Source: Scilla litardierei (lineage: Eukaryota > Streptophyta > Magnoliopsida > Asparagales > Asparagaceae). From it: DNA of 64,000 bases. Every line of letters begins with the position of its first letter. The first letter of the stretch is position 1. The translations under genes and the position numbers were made by a program. This document shows positions 44,332 to 55,672 of the stretch, one piece after another. The stretch lies in contig CM061142.1 of NCBI GenBank assembly GCA_030789695.1, forward strand, positions 802,147,610-802,211,609. The letters are read 5' to 3'. A model generated the notes under the pieces. The model did no database searches. It was not told the origin of the DNA and saw only the letters and a list, made by a program, of their open reading frames with translations.

Positions 44332-45498
44332 GTGGGCCCCGGGTGCTCACCAAAAGTAATAAAAATGCGGCGTGCGTAAAATAAAGGAAGGAGTATACCG
44401 CGACACGCCGCGAGAGCAAAGTAATGGAAGCGTGCGAAGACGACGCCTCCACGTAGCCCAAAACGATCCCGGAAGCTCCCCTGGGCTCCCCTAAGCTCCC
44501 CAATATACCCTGCACATCAAACGAAGATATCAGCGAGTAATATTCAAAATGTATGGGGGGTTAGGGGTATAATAGATAGAAAATGAAGTTGATTTGGTTT
44601 TGGGGCTCGTTAAACACATGGATCGTCGAAAAATACGCAAAAGAGGAGGAAAAAGGCGAAATAAAGCTACTGGAGCTCGGCCGGCGAGGTGGTCGCCGGT
44701 GGCGACTCGGGCGAGGCGAAGGAGCGGTCGGCCGGCGGTGGTCGGCCGAGCGCGGCGACGGGGCGAGTGGGTCGGGCGAGTGAGGGAGGGTCGCAGTGGT
44801 CGTAGGCGAGATTGGGCGCGGGCTCGGGCGGAAAATCGATAATAACGCTTCGAATTCCGCGCCGAGCCCGCAGCGACTTATATAAGGAAAAGTTACGACT
44901 CGGCCGAGTGACTAAGTCGCTCGGCCGAGTGATCGCAACGGAAATATTTTTGAAATTTCCTCCCCGCTAATGACTCGGCCGAGTGGCCTTGCCATCCTCG
45001 GCCGAGTGGAATAAGTCCATTCGGCCGAGTGGCTCAAGCTACTCGGCAAGACTCGCCCTAGGAGCGTATCAGTTTTACTCGGCCGAGTGAAGATATATAC
45101 TCGGCCGAGTAGCAATTATACTGAAATCAAGAAAAGAAACAGAGAGTTGGGTACAACAGACTTCCCTCGTTCGTGAGCCGCTCGGGTGGATGAACTTATG
45201 TGCTCGGCCGAGTGACTAGTATACTCGGCCGAGTGAACCCTGTTTTCTGCTGTTTGGCTTCGTTTGGGCTCTAAACTCTGTTTTTCTTCCTCCAGTCGAC
45301 TTCATCTTCCTCCTAAGCATCGAGCGCATTCCTGGAGCGCTCCTCGTCGCCTTGTTCATCCTTCTAATGATAGATATCCCTTTCTCCTCTCCTGTCAAAG
45401 AAAAATAGGACCCGTTATCACAAAATTTTTGGGCAAACGACTCAAAACACTAATAATTTCTAAAAAAATAAAGGAAAAGTAAAAATAAAGCGATAACC
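44332..45498 (-). promoter_or_regulatory. Internal palindrome array and TATA-like box upstream of the env-like ORF
   Basis: About eight CTCGGCCGAG-type motifs lie at 44895-45235. Just downstream in element orientation is CTTATATAAG (44877-44886), then a C-rich 5' UTR-like stretch of about 500 bp to the ORF start. This repeats the order seen in U3 of the LTRs and suggests a separate promoter for the env-like ORF. A pyrimidine tract ending in TTTGACAG near 45390 could instead be a 3' splice site. No coding is seen apart from low-complexity frames. Confidence 0.5.
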
Positions 45499-45516
45499 GT
45501 CGGGTTGCCTCCCGAC
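45499..45516 (-). other. Conserved post-pol hairpin
   Basis: In element orientation the sequence is GTCGGG-AGGCAA-CCCGAC, a perfect 6-bp stem with the loop AGGCAA, preceded by GAGCGCTT. From memory, a very similar motif follows pol in many plant Athila-type elements. Here it lies only about 50 bp after the gag-protease ORF, which marks the place where pol is missing. Confidence 0.65.
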
Positions 45517-45562
45517 AAGCGCTCGTTTTAGGTCGTGAGCTCGACCCCCTTTGATTTTCAAT

Positions 45563-48328
45563 TTAACGCGGGATATTGGGTGCATATGAGATGCACCCGT
45601 CAAATTTATTGGGAAGAACGCTTAAATTTGGATGTTGTGGCGGGGCGTTCTTCCTCGGTGCTCCTTTGCCTCGGGTAGTGTTGGGGGGTGGCTCCCCCAA
45701 GCTAGTGCTTGCTCCGGGCCTCGGCTTCACCGGTGACACCGATTTTCGTATCGGTGGGGCTTTCCTTGGAGTCTTCATCTTTGAGAGCTTGCAGAGCTCT
45801 CGTATCCTCGCGACATCAGCGTCGCCTTCATCAATTTCCATGGAGGGGTCCGGGGAATGCTCCATCTTTTCTTCTTGGTCCAAATCCGGCCCTTCCTCAA
45901 AATCTTCTTTGAATAGAGCGCCGGTCGAATGAGGGATCGCCTCCTCAATGACCTCGTCAAGGAGGTCCATATAGTCGAGCTCCTCATGGTTAGGCATGTG
46001 TTTCATTGCCTTGGGTATATGAAGCTCCACCTCGATGTTGCCGACGTTCAATGTTAGAGTTCCTTCTCGTACGTCGACAATGACACCGGCGGTGGCGAGG
46101 AACGGGCATCCAAGTATTAGCGACGTATCTCCCTCCTCCTTGACATCCATGATCACGAAGTCGCATGGCAAACATATGCCCCCCGGGACTTGTAACGGGA
46201 TGTCCTCTGCGATCCCTACCGGCCTTGTGATCCGACCATCGGCTAGTTGTATCCGCATGTCGGTAGGCTTCAATTCCGTGCCGGTGTTTAGTCTTTGGAA
46301 CATAGAGAGAGGCATGAGGCTAACACTGGCCCCTAAGTCAACTAATGCCTTTTGTAGAGGGACGCCGCCTAAGGTACAAGGAATTCGGAAACTTCCCGGG
46401 TCTTTGAACTTAGCGGGCTCCTTCTCTCTCTTGGTGAACCAAGTCCCCTCCTCGGCTAGCATTATTTTCTCCTTCCTCTTTCTCCCCGAAATCAAATCCT
46501 TTAAAAATTTTGCGTATGTCGGGATCTCAACGATAGCATCGAGAAAGGGAATATTGAGGCTTACCCCTCTCAAATATTCGAGAAACTTCGCTAGTCTCTT
46601 CTCCATCTTTGCTCTAGCAAGCCTCTGAGGGAATGGGACCGGTGGCATAAAACGCCTCTCTTCAAGCAGCTGCTCCGCTCTGGACTTCTCTTTTTCTTGC
46701 GGCTCTTTCTCCTTCTCAACTTCAACGACCGGCTCAATTGGCTCTACATTCTCCTCCACTGGCTCCTCGGTTGGAATCATGATGGGAGTGGTATCCTTCC
46801 TGCCTCTAGTTGTAACTGCAACCACGGCATTGATGTGGCCGGTGGCACCCCGTGGGTTTTGCTCGGGTTGAGCCGGCAATTGTTGAGTATTTCGATTGAG
46901 CAACGCCAATTGCTCCGAGATTTGGGCTACAACGGTTGCAAGGGAATCTTGGCCCGCCTTCAAGGTAGCGTTGGTCTTTTTCTGCTCGACCATAAACTCC
47001 TCCACTTTAGCTTCAAAGTCGGTTTGTTGTTGAGCTTATGGAGGGTTTGGATTTCTCCACCCTTGATTGTATCCGGGCGGCCTATAGGGTCCAACTTGTT
47101 GCTTTGGTGGGAAATTTTGTTGCGGAGGCCCCCTCGGTGGATAATGTTGTTGTTGTTGTTGTTGTGGTCGAGCTTGTTGAGGTAGTTGTTGCGGCGGGTT
47201 CAATGCTCCATCATTGTTGGCATAAGAGAAACCGGGATGGTTTCTTGTGGCCGGATTGGCCCAATATCCTTGGTTCCCCGCGACGTATTGAACTTGCTCC
47301 AAAGATCCCTCTCCTTGTTCTCCTCCCAAATACATAGCTTGGGATTGGTCTTGCCAATCACACATTTGATTTGTTGGTGCGGAGGTGGAAGGGGGTCCTT
47401 GGGGCTCCGTAATATACTTCTCCAGTCTCTCCACCACCTTGTGGAGAGAATCGAACTTGTTGGTCAGCTCCGCTACGGCCTTTGCCTCATAGATGCTAGA
47501 TGGCTTCAAGGAGGACGAAGAGTGTCCTCGCTCGTCGCCCCATTGTTGATTGTTTGAGGCCATCTCCTCAATTAGGGCCGTAGCTTCGTCGGGAGTCTTC
47601 GATAGGATGGCCCCATTTACCGCGGCATCAATAATCTGCTTGGTCCCCGGTTGGAGACCATTGTAGAAGCTATGGACTAGCTCCCAATCTTCAATGCTAT
47701 GGTGGGGGCACTGATGCTGCAGATCTTTGAAGCGCTCCCAAGCCTCGTAGAGTGTCTCTTGAGGTCCTTGCTTGAAGGACATAAGAGCACTCCTAATCTT
47801 TACCGTCTTGGAGGGCGGATAGAACTTGTCAATAAACGCGCTCGCCAACTCGTCCCATGTGCTAAAGACTCCCTCAGCTTGCGTCCTCAACCAATAAAGA
47901 GCTTTATCCTTTAATGTGAAGGGGAAGAGGCGCAGTCTGATGGCATCGATGAAGACCCCCGTCATCTGAAATGTGGCGCACTTCGACAAAAATAGCTGGA
48001 TGTGGTAGTGAGGATTTTCATGGGCGTTCCCATGAAATGGATCCTGCTGCATCAGAACCACTAGTCCGGTCTTCAGCTCAAAATTCTTGTCGGCCGCCAA
48101 CTCCGGCATGGCAATGGACGAGGTCGTAGAAGAGGTCTTAGGCCGAAGCCTATCGCGAATGGAAATGATCCTCGCCATTCTTGCCGCCAATTGTTCCGCA
48201 GTTTCCGGGTTGGTCATAAACCTCCCTTCCGGATCTTGTCTCCTCTCCGCTCTAATTCTTCGCACAGTACGTTCGATCTCGGGATCAAATAATATAGCTT
48301 CAGGGTCCGCCGTTGATCTCGTGTACAT
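45563..48328 (-). pseudogene. Athila-like gag-protease ORF (one stop), pol absent
   Basis: It starts at the ATG at 48326-48328, about 110 bp from the primer site. Gag contains FELKTGLVVLMQQDPFHG, HIQLFLSKCATFQ, RLRLFPFTLKDKALYWL and YEAWERFKDLQHQCPHH, then a Gln-rich tail. A TAA at 47036-47038 (a likely changed Gln codon) interrupts it, and the same frame resumes with EEFMVEQKKTNATLKAGQDS and a retropepsin with ALVDLGASVSLMPLSMF (active site DLGAS). The ORF ends in a Pro-rich tail at 45563. RT, RNase H and integrase are absent. Gag would assemble particles, so this copy resembles GAG-only (TR-GAG-like) derivatives. Confidence 0.85.
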
Positions 48329-48439
48329 GCAATGGGAAAACAGAGTTTCAAAGAAATGATTAGCACAGTGGAAGGGTTAGATAAAAATAAAGAAATAAAA
48401 CAGAAAGAAGAAATAGCTAGGGTGATAAGATCAAACACT

Positions 48440-48469
48440 ATCGCCTCCCCGGCAACGGCGCCAAAAACT
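48440..48469 (-). other. Primer binding site next to LTR C
   Basis: The minus strand reads AGTTTTTGGCGCCGTTGCCGG, the usual primer-site context of plant Athila-type gypsy elements. It abuts the LTR end TGATCGCTCC. Confidence 0.85.
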
Positions 48470-50631
48470 TGATCGCTCCAAAATGCAACCCAAGAGCACG
48501 ACCAAAAACTTGGTCGGCCCCGGATACACACCCGGAGAACGATTGTAGTTTTACCGCAAGCGCACGGCGTAGTGGCGAGCGGGTATCGAACACGAGGAGG
48601 TGGTGTTGGTTCCAATCTATCCTAGGTTGGTTTGACTACGAATGTTTTATTGGTGGAGATGGCTATGGTATGATGTAATGGCAATGGTGGTGGATGTCGG
48701 TGTCGGTGATAAAAATGTTGGTCAAGTATCGATTCAAATACAATATAATAAAAGATGTCTAGGGCTAGGGAATCCCCACTACGGATCGTCATTCGTCATT
48801 GTGAATAGTGAATCTCAATATTACGAGGCTTGCGTTGAGGTGAACTAGTCGTAACTGAATAGAGAACCAAGCTCACGCTCTCGCGCTATTGCCGGTCTAT
48901 AGCAACCTAGGTTAGGGCCCAATCTCTTGCAAACCCTTACCTAAGACGCTAGCATTAGGATCGACATCATCGTTCAATCGCCCCTCGAGCCCACTCTCGT
49001 GCAAACTCGAGTTACGATCTAGGTTGTGATAGTTCGTATTTGTCCAATCTCTTGCAAACGAATATGGGTATAGATTTATAATAAAAATCCTAGCTTTGGT
49101 CCAATCTCTTGCAAACCAAGTCTAGAGAATCTCGATTATAAACCTAAATCGAATATCTAGGCCTTCCCATCGATTAGAATCCAATCTCTTGCAAACCCCA
49201 ATCGATGGAAATCCCTAGCTATCCGTAATAAATCGATCACAACCTAATCTCCTAGCAATTCTAGCAATTTAGAAATTCATTCATCACAAATCTGAAATTA
49301 GATCCATAGGGTTCATCCACATGCCCTAGAACAATCAATTCTACTTTAGCATAGCAATAAGCATATGAGAATCAATAAAAACAATTGCTTGCATACAAAA
49401 AGATAGAAAAACAAAGATTCAAATAAAAAGAAGAAAATACTTAGCTTGATGAAGATCTTCAATCCAAAATACAAGCTTTTAGATCCAAGAGGGGGCCTAG
49501 GGCATGGCCTAACCTCTAAAATAATCCTAAGAAAAACATATGGGGGCTAAGAAAACATAATGGGGGATCCCCCTCTAATGGTGGCTACAAACCCCTTAAA
49601 TACTCCCCCAAAACCCTAGCAAGAAACCCGAGAAAACCCCTCAAAATCGTGTCCAAAAACAGCCCAAACCGCAACTTAAAATCTGGGCCCGCCGTCGACT
49701 CGGCCGAGTGGGAAAATGTGACTCGGCCGAATTGAAATTCCAGCACTGCAACGTCAACTTGCAGAAATTCTCCAGATTTCATCCGACCTCCGATTGGCGC
49801 GTTCTTGGCGGCGTTGGAACCGTCATGAAGTATACTATCCATAAAAATATGAGAAAAATACTTTGATTACTGGAATGATATCAGATTTCAAAAGAGTGGG
49901 AGGCTATTTGAAAATCTGGGCGTTGCGTGTCCTCGGCGTCTCTCGGCCGAGTTGACTTCTCTACTCGGTCGAGTGGGCTTCTCTACTCGGCCGAGTGACA
50001 GACCCTGTAAAATTCCAGTAAGTCAGGGGTCTTGGGGGGCCTGTCTTCGGAGGTGACTCGGCCGAGTGGCTTTATTCACTCGGCCGAGGGGCATTTGGTA
50101 CTCGGCCGAGTCGGAACCGTCAAAAGCATGTACATTTCCAGTAAGTCGGCCCCTTTTGATGGTGGATTTCTCATGCCACTCGGGCGATGCGATCTTCTTA
50201 CTTGGCCGAGTGGGATATCATCCCTCGACCGAGTGCACGTCCAATTCCTTCAGTTGGAGCGTGTCCGGTCTGGTCGGCCAAGTGGTCTTCTTGCTCGACC
50301 GAGTGAGTGCTCCACTCGGCCGAGTGGCATGCTGTAAATGCCCAATCTTCTCCGTTTCTCCTCCTCATCGCTCCTACGGAGTTCCTTCTTCTTCCACCCA
50401 TCTCCCATCGCCGAATAGCCCTCAAAAGAGCCTTGGGTGACGCTCCGGAGTGGGTGCAAGTCCCTTAAGCTCAGTTTTGCTCCCGATCGCTCTATATTTC
50501 CTGAAATCCGACAAAACCAAGAAATAGTGAAAAGTAACGCAATATCGTCGAATACTCGTGAAAATCACAATATGAACAATCGAAATGGCGTGAAAACATG
50601 CAGAAAAAAGGTGTAAAATATGGAGCGATCA
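48470..50631 (-). repeat. LTR C, internal divergent Athila-like LTR
   Basis: It is 2162 bp, begins TGATCGCTCC and ends GGAGCGATCA (perfect inverted ends). It aligns with A, B and D in the hairpin and palindrome regions but is clearly diverged and longer. It has CTCGGCCGAG motifs at 49697-50330 and a TATA-like word at 49596-49602. It acts as 5' LTR for the gag unit on its left and as 3' LTR for the unit on its right. Confidence 0.85.
48905..49200 (-). repeat. Five-hairpin array, LTR C (compensatory changes)
   Basis: The loops are the same as in the other LTRs, but several stems have changed on both sides. Hairpin 3 is TATTTG/CGAATA instead of TACCCG/CGGGTA. Hairpin 4 is CTAGCTTTGG/CCAAGTCTAG instead of CTAGTATCGG/CCGATACTA. 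Hairpin 5 pairs CCATCGATT with AATCGATGG. Confidence 0.85.
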
Positions 50632-52612
50632 AAATCCCCCAAGCTTACCTCTTACTCGTCCTCGAGGAAGATAAGTAAAGAGACGAACTCGGGACATGAA
50701 AACAAAGGAAATGAAATGAAAGAAAAAGAGAGAACACGAGGTGGAAGAGGTTGCTAGATTATTCTCTCAGATCTCAAGCCATAAGCTATACATCATGATA
50801 ACTTGGAAAATACGATTCACATGCTATAAGGATTTCAAATCTTACTTAGACATGGTACTTACAAGCTTTTAAGAACAACAAAAGGGATTCTCTAAATTCA
50901 TACAATCAATTCATATCCACGTCATGCATGTCATAGGATTTAATATACAATTCATTGGTGATGCACTTTTCAATCAAAAGTTATAAATGAAGCATATAGG
51001 ATACACACCAAGCATGCAATGGAGAATAGATTAAGAGTCATGGCATTCACATATTTGTTTCAAATCATGAAAAATCTCCATATCTAATATATTTTGCAAA
51101 GTCTAAGCATTATCGAATATTCCCATTCATGCACGTCTCCACTCTAATGTCATACTCACTCATAGGGTCAAATGAATTCACCCCCCCCCCCCCAAGCTTA
51201 GCTTGAGGCATCACATCTAAAGGAATATGATAGTGAAAAATGTGATTTTTGCCTTGGTTTTCCCAAGTATTTTGTGGCTCCAATAATGAGATAGAGAAAT
51301 ATTTTTTTCTTTTGGCCTTTGTTTCTCATTTTTCTTTTTGGGTTTTTGTAGGAGCTATTTGATTTGTATTTTTGGTTTTTGGCTCCTTTTTGGCTTTTTG
51401 GACTTTTTGGAGCTAACTTTTCTTTTTTAGGTCTATTTTTGGGAAATAGATGTGATATAAGTATCTTTATGAGGTGAACTCAAGTGACATGTAGAGAATA
51501 AAAAGATATATGTGGAGAAAGAAATAATGTAACACTCGGTTCACTCTAAGATGTGCACGAACGGTTCAATAAGATAATACTTCAACTAAAACTCATATGT
51601 AAGCATGGATATTCTCAATCATCTCAATAAAAAGCGAAGTCAAGCGGTAACGAGTACTTTCATATCAAGCATGCAACAGAAGGTGAATAAGACAATAAGG
51701 CAGATGCTCCCGTTATACAATTGATGCGTGAATCTTGGTGCACTTCCAACAAAAGGATACTAAACACTAATCCATACATTCAACTTCAACTAATATCATG
51801 CATTCATATAGAGGAATCATCAAAAGAATATATGAGCAAGCACAAGGATAGCAGGATGCTGAAATACTCTAAGTAGCATGGCAAGGAATAATAAGCATCG
51901 TGATGGTTGCTAAAGCAATAAGAGATATCATCATACGAAATTCATCTAGCGGAAGAAAAGAAAAGGAAAATAAAGAAATAAAAAAAATAAAAGAGAGGAA
52001 AGAAAAGAAAAATAAGCACACAACATGATGCATGAACACACATAAAAGGAAAATAAGATGGAAAATTCAAAAAGATGATGCAACATTTTGAAAATTTTTA
52101 AAAACCCTAAAATAAAGAAAAAATGCAACTAATGATTGGCATGGAAATGCACTCCCCCAAGCTTAAACTTCACATTGCCCTCAATGTGACCATAAAAGGA
52201 AAAATATGAGGAACATCGATAAATATGAGGGAGGCGAATGAAAAATGATGAAATGAATGACATGAAATCCTAATGCAACTACATGCACATACAATGATGC
52301 ATGAGAGCGCTTTCCCCCAAGCTTATACCAAACAATCCTATTCAAATGACTCAATCAAAAATGTCATGGATTTGCAAAGCGTGATCAAGTCAAATGAATA
52401 AGAAAGTGAGTATTCACTTGAAAGAAATGCTCGATGGTGGTGAGCAAAAGGATGTGGCGTATCAAAATATAGAGAGGGGAATTAATATATATAATGGGTT
52501 TGGGTTGTAAAAGATTTTTGTTGCCGTCATATGAGGTGATATTTATTCAAGCAAATCTATACGGTCCTCTCGCTGTCGAGAGAATTCGTGTTTATTTAAA
52601 GCATAAAAATTT
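50632..52612 (-). other. 3' UTR-like region right of LTR C
   Basis: It begins with a polypurine tract (CCCCCAAGCTT at 50636) and repeats the motif at about 51190, 52154 and 52314. It shares its layout with 40311-42231. I see no coding sequence apart from low-complexity frames. Confidence 0.65.
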
Positions 52613-53656
52613 CTACACTACTGGATTGATATCACCTATAGCAAAAGGCGGATCCAGTATCTTTGCCGGTGCAGGCAATTGCTCCAACTGCTCTTTCCGT
52701 GGCTCCGCCAGATGCGTGTGTCCACGGACTCCAACGAACTCCAGCAATGCATCCTCCAGCATTCCCACAAGGACTCCACCTGTACCCTGCAGAGAATAGG
52801 ATGCATCAGTTCGCTGCAAAAAATTCACCCTCGTAATAAAAGTATCCCAAAGAGGATCGTCTATAGAAATATATGGAATAAATAATGGTGGACGATACTT
52901 CCCTGGAAATAATCCAATATCCTCACGTGCCGTGATAGCTGTCTCCAAGGTGTCTTCTCTAAGCTGCTCAGGTAAATCTGGATCATAGGTGTGGACTTCC
53001 TCGATATGCTCGTCAAACTGTGCCACGTCCAAGCATACCTCCGGTCCATAATCGTATGTGTGCTGCAAAAGGTATGACGTGTCAAAAATATCTGAATCAA
53101 AATAAATATCGAATGGAATGCATGATTCAGAAATGGAGTGGGTAAAAATATCTCCCTGAGTGGGAGCAGTAAGCTCTGTGGGATAGTCCTCTGTGTCAGT
53201 GGAAGGATGAGGTGGCTGCGGAAGCTCTAATGGAGGAGGGTAGTGCTCGGGATCCTCATGAATGGCTGTGTCCTCGTCCCGATGCGCGACCTCCTCGGTG
53301 ATAAGCTCTGGCTCCGTGTGTAAGGCCTCCTCATGAACTATCAATGTAGGCTCTCTCTGGAATGGTGATGCTGGCTGCTCATGTGTGTCAACTTGTGGGG
53401 ATGCATCATGTGGAGGGGAATGCCCGCGAGATATCCAAAAATTTAATCTATCCCCCTCAAGACTGACATGGATGTCCTCCTCAATTGTTCCTGCAGCTGA
53501 AACATGGTTCATAACAAAATCTGCAAATCGTAGATCAAATGCATCACCTGCTGTAATGCTCTCTGAACCGGTGAACCTCGCTGACTCCAAGAGGCCCTCC
53601 AATAAGTTCTGAAATGCTTTCTCCTCAAAATCTGTGGTCCACATAATACCATCCAT
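52613..53656 (-). CDS. Orphan acidic ORF in the gag position, 347 codons, intact
   Basis: An uninterrupted ORF from the ATG at 53656 to a TAG at 52613-52615, starting about 165 nt after the primer site next to LTR D. I do not recognise the family. The protein is strongly acidic, rich in Glu, Asp, His and Pro in the middle (EEALHTEPELITEEVAHRDE, EHYPPPLELPQPPHP). More ordered-looking ends are FEEKAFQNLLEGLLESARF at the N-terminus and KYRPPLFIPYISIDDPLWDTF near the C-terminus. No zinc knuckle, protease or polymerase motif is visible. Among so many broken frames its integrity is notable, but the element may simply be young. It could be a remodelled gag or a captured host fragment. Confidence 0.6.
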   Translation of the reverse strand: MDGIMWTTDFEEKAFQNLLEGLLESARFTGSESITAGDAFDLRFADFVMNHVSAAGTIEEDIHVSLEGDRLNFWISRGHSPPHDASPQVDTHEQPASPFQREPTLIVHEEALHTEPELITEEVAHRDEDTAIHEDPEHYPPPLELPQPPHPSTDTEDYPTELTAPTQGDIFTHSISESCIPFDIYFDSDIFDTSYLLQHTYDYGPEVCLDVAQFDEHIEEVHTYDPDLPEQLREDTLETAITAREDIGLFPGKYRPPLFIPYISIDDPLWDTFITRVNFLQRTDASYSLQGTGGVLVGMLEDALLEFVGVRGHTHLAEPRKEQLEQLPAPAKILDPPFAIGDINPVV

Positions 53657-53821
53657 AACACCTGATCAACAAAGATAAATACCTGGAGAAAAATATCAGT
53701 GGCACAAAAGAATATAGAAATGATAGTAATGGTGACGGGGTGAAAATTTCTTTTTGTTAAATTTTTTTTTCGTAGTCTAATCAACCTAATTGTGACAAAT
53801 TGGCACCCAACGGAAACACCT

Positions 53822-53844
53822 CCCCGGCAACGGCGCCAAAAACT
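53822..53844 (-). other. Primer binding site next to LTR D
   Basis: The minus strand reads AGTTTTTGGCGCCGTTGCCGG directly inside the LTR end, the same site as next to LTR C. Confidence 0.88.
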
Positions 53845-55667
53845 TGATCGCTTCCGGGCGTACACCCAAAAGAGCGACCGTGTAGTTTTACCGCAAGCGC
53901 ACGGTGTAGCGGCGAGCGGGTTATCGAACACAGGGAGGACGTATGACAGTGCCTGCTCCGAACAACCTGGCTATAGGAACAGAAAAGAGGGAATTTGCCT
54001 TTTGGCGATCCTGTCACAATCGTCAGACAAAGTATGGAGATATAAAATCAAATAAAGACGCCTAGGGAATAGGGAATCCCCGCTACTCACCGTATCTCGT
54101 CAATGTGATTCATTGGTATCACAATTGCTAGGGTAGAATTTCGGATGAACTAGTTGCAACTGAATGTAAAACCTAGCTCACGCTCTCGCGCTGTTGCCGG
54201 TCTATAGCTATCCTAGGTTTGGGTCCAATCTCTTGCAAACCCTAGCCTAGGCAAGCTAGCATTAGGATCAACATCATCGTTCAATCACGTCCTGAGCCCA
54301 CTCTCGTGCAAACTCGGGGTGCGACCTAGGTTGGGATAGTTCCTACCCGCCCAATCTCTTGCAAACGGGTATCAGTACGGAATTGCAACTGAGAACCCTA
54401 GTATCGGTCCAATCTCTTGCAAACCGATATTACGGAAACTCAATTTCAACCCGATTCGAATTTCTAGGGTTTCCTATCAAATTGGGATCCAATCTCTTGC
54501 AAATCCCAATCGATATGAACTCCTAGCTATCCGTAGTAAATCGATCCCAAACTAACCCTAATAGCAATTCTAGCAATATTTCTACCAAATCATCACAAAT
54601 CGGAAGTTGGGCTCGTAGGGTTCATCCCCACGCCCCAAGACGTAAGGACTACTCACAAATCATTTCACAAATGCAAAAATAATCAATTGAAATAACAATA
54701 GAATTCATGGCAATATTCAAATAAGCAATAAAAATGAGATTTTTAATGAAGAGGGAGACAAACCAATAGAGTTCTCCAAGAATCCAACAAAAATAAACTT
54801 TTCTCTCCTCTCCAATCACAAGAATCAAAAGCTAAAAAGTTTAATCTAAAAAGCTGCAAAAAGCAAAGGAAAAAGCTCTCTAACCTAGGTTAGAATCAGG
54901 GGTTAAATACCCCCCAAAACTGCCCAAAAAACTGACCAAAATGCCCCCGCGCCTCTCTAATTTCGAGTTTTCCGCTACAGGCGATAGCCGCACTCGGCCG
55001 AGTGACAAATGTCGCTCGGCCGAGTGAGAAACCCTGAAATTTTCCAGTAAGTTCGGGTCTTCGGGGGTCTTCACTTCGGGGGTCACTCGGCCGAGTGAGT
55101 TGTCATCACTCGGCTGATGGGCTTATCTTCACTCGGGCGGTCGGCAATTGCCACTCGGTCGAGTGGGTCTTCTGCTGCTCAGACTGACGAAAAACAGTAA
55201 GTTGGCTCTTTTTGAGGGGCGTCGTCTGAGTGCCACTCGGGCGGACGGAATAAGTCGCTCGGCCGAGTGGGCTTATGATGCTCGGCCGAGTGCACGCTTG
55301 GAGCATGTCCGATCTGGCCGGCTGAGCGGGGTCTCGTCGGTCGGCCGAGTGACTCCTTCACTCGGCCGAGTGGGACACTGAAAATGCCCAAACAGCTTGT
55401 TTTTGCCTCCTCGTCTCTCCTACGACGTTCTTTCTTCTTCCGCTCCTCTCCAATAACAAAATACCCCCCGGGGAAGTCGTCGGTGACACTCCGGAGAGGG
55501 TGTATCTCGGAATCACTCCAAATCGCTCCAAATCTCCTGAAATGCGACAAAAACAACAAATCGTGAAAAGTATCGCAATATCGTCGATATATCGTGAAAA
55601 ACATGATTTGAGCGATCTAAATGGCATGCAAACATGCGGGAAAAAAGTGTAAAATACGGAGTGATCA
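53845..55667 (-). repeat. LTR D, 5' LTR of the compound element
   Basis: It is 1823 bp and nearly identical to LTR B. It contains the hairpin array (54212-54513), a TATA-like word (54903-54909) and the palindrome array (54985-55380). The close match to B indicates a recent insertion. Confidence 0.9.
54212..54513 (-). repeat. Five-hairpin array, LTR D
   Basis: Same order and loops as in LTR B. A few single-base differences fall in stems, for example CCGATAT for CCGATAC in hairpin 4, leaving a G-T pair. Confidence 0.85.
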
Positions 55668-55672
55668 ACCCC
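55668..55672. repeat. Target site duplication ACCCC (right)
   Basis: Matches 38481-38485. L1 ORF1 sequence continues from here. Confidence 0.88.

Larger units (their letters stand above)
38486..55667 (-). mobile_element. 17.2-kb compound Athila-like element with three LTRs
   Basis: The terminal LTRs B (38486-40310) and D (53845-55667) are nearly identical along their length. They end TGATCGCTTCC/GGAGTGATCA and are bordered by ACCCC, so the whole unit integrated at one site, inside L1 ORF1. Within it lies a third, clearly divergent LTR C (48470-50631) that has a primer site on its left and a polypurine tract on its right. From the 5' end (right): D, primer site, orphan ORF (52613-53656), 3' UTR-like region, C, primer site, gag-protease ORF without pol, env-like ORF, 3' UTR, B. 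No RT or integrase is encoded, so it must have used enzymes of another element. Confidence 0.85.

Noticed and set aside
48470..50631. LTR C as a simple solo LTR inserted into the compound element
   Set aside because: Its left flank is a primer site with gag and its right flank a polypurine tract; a solo insertion would not carry both.
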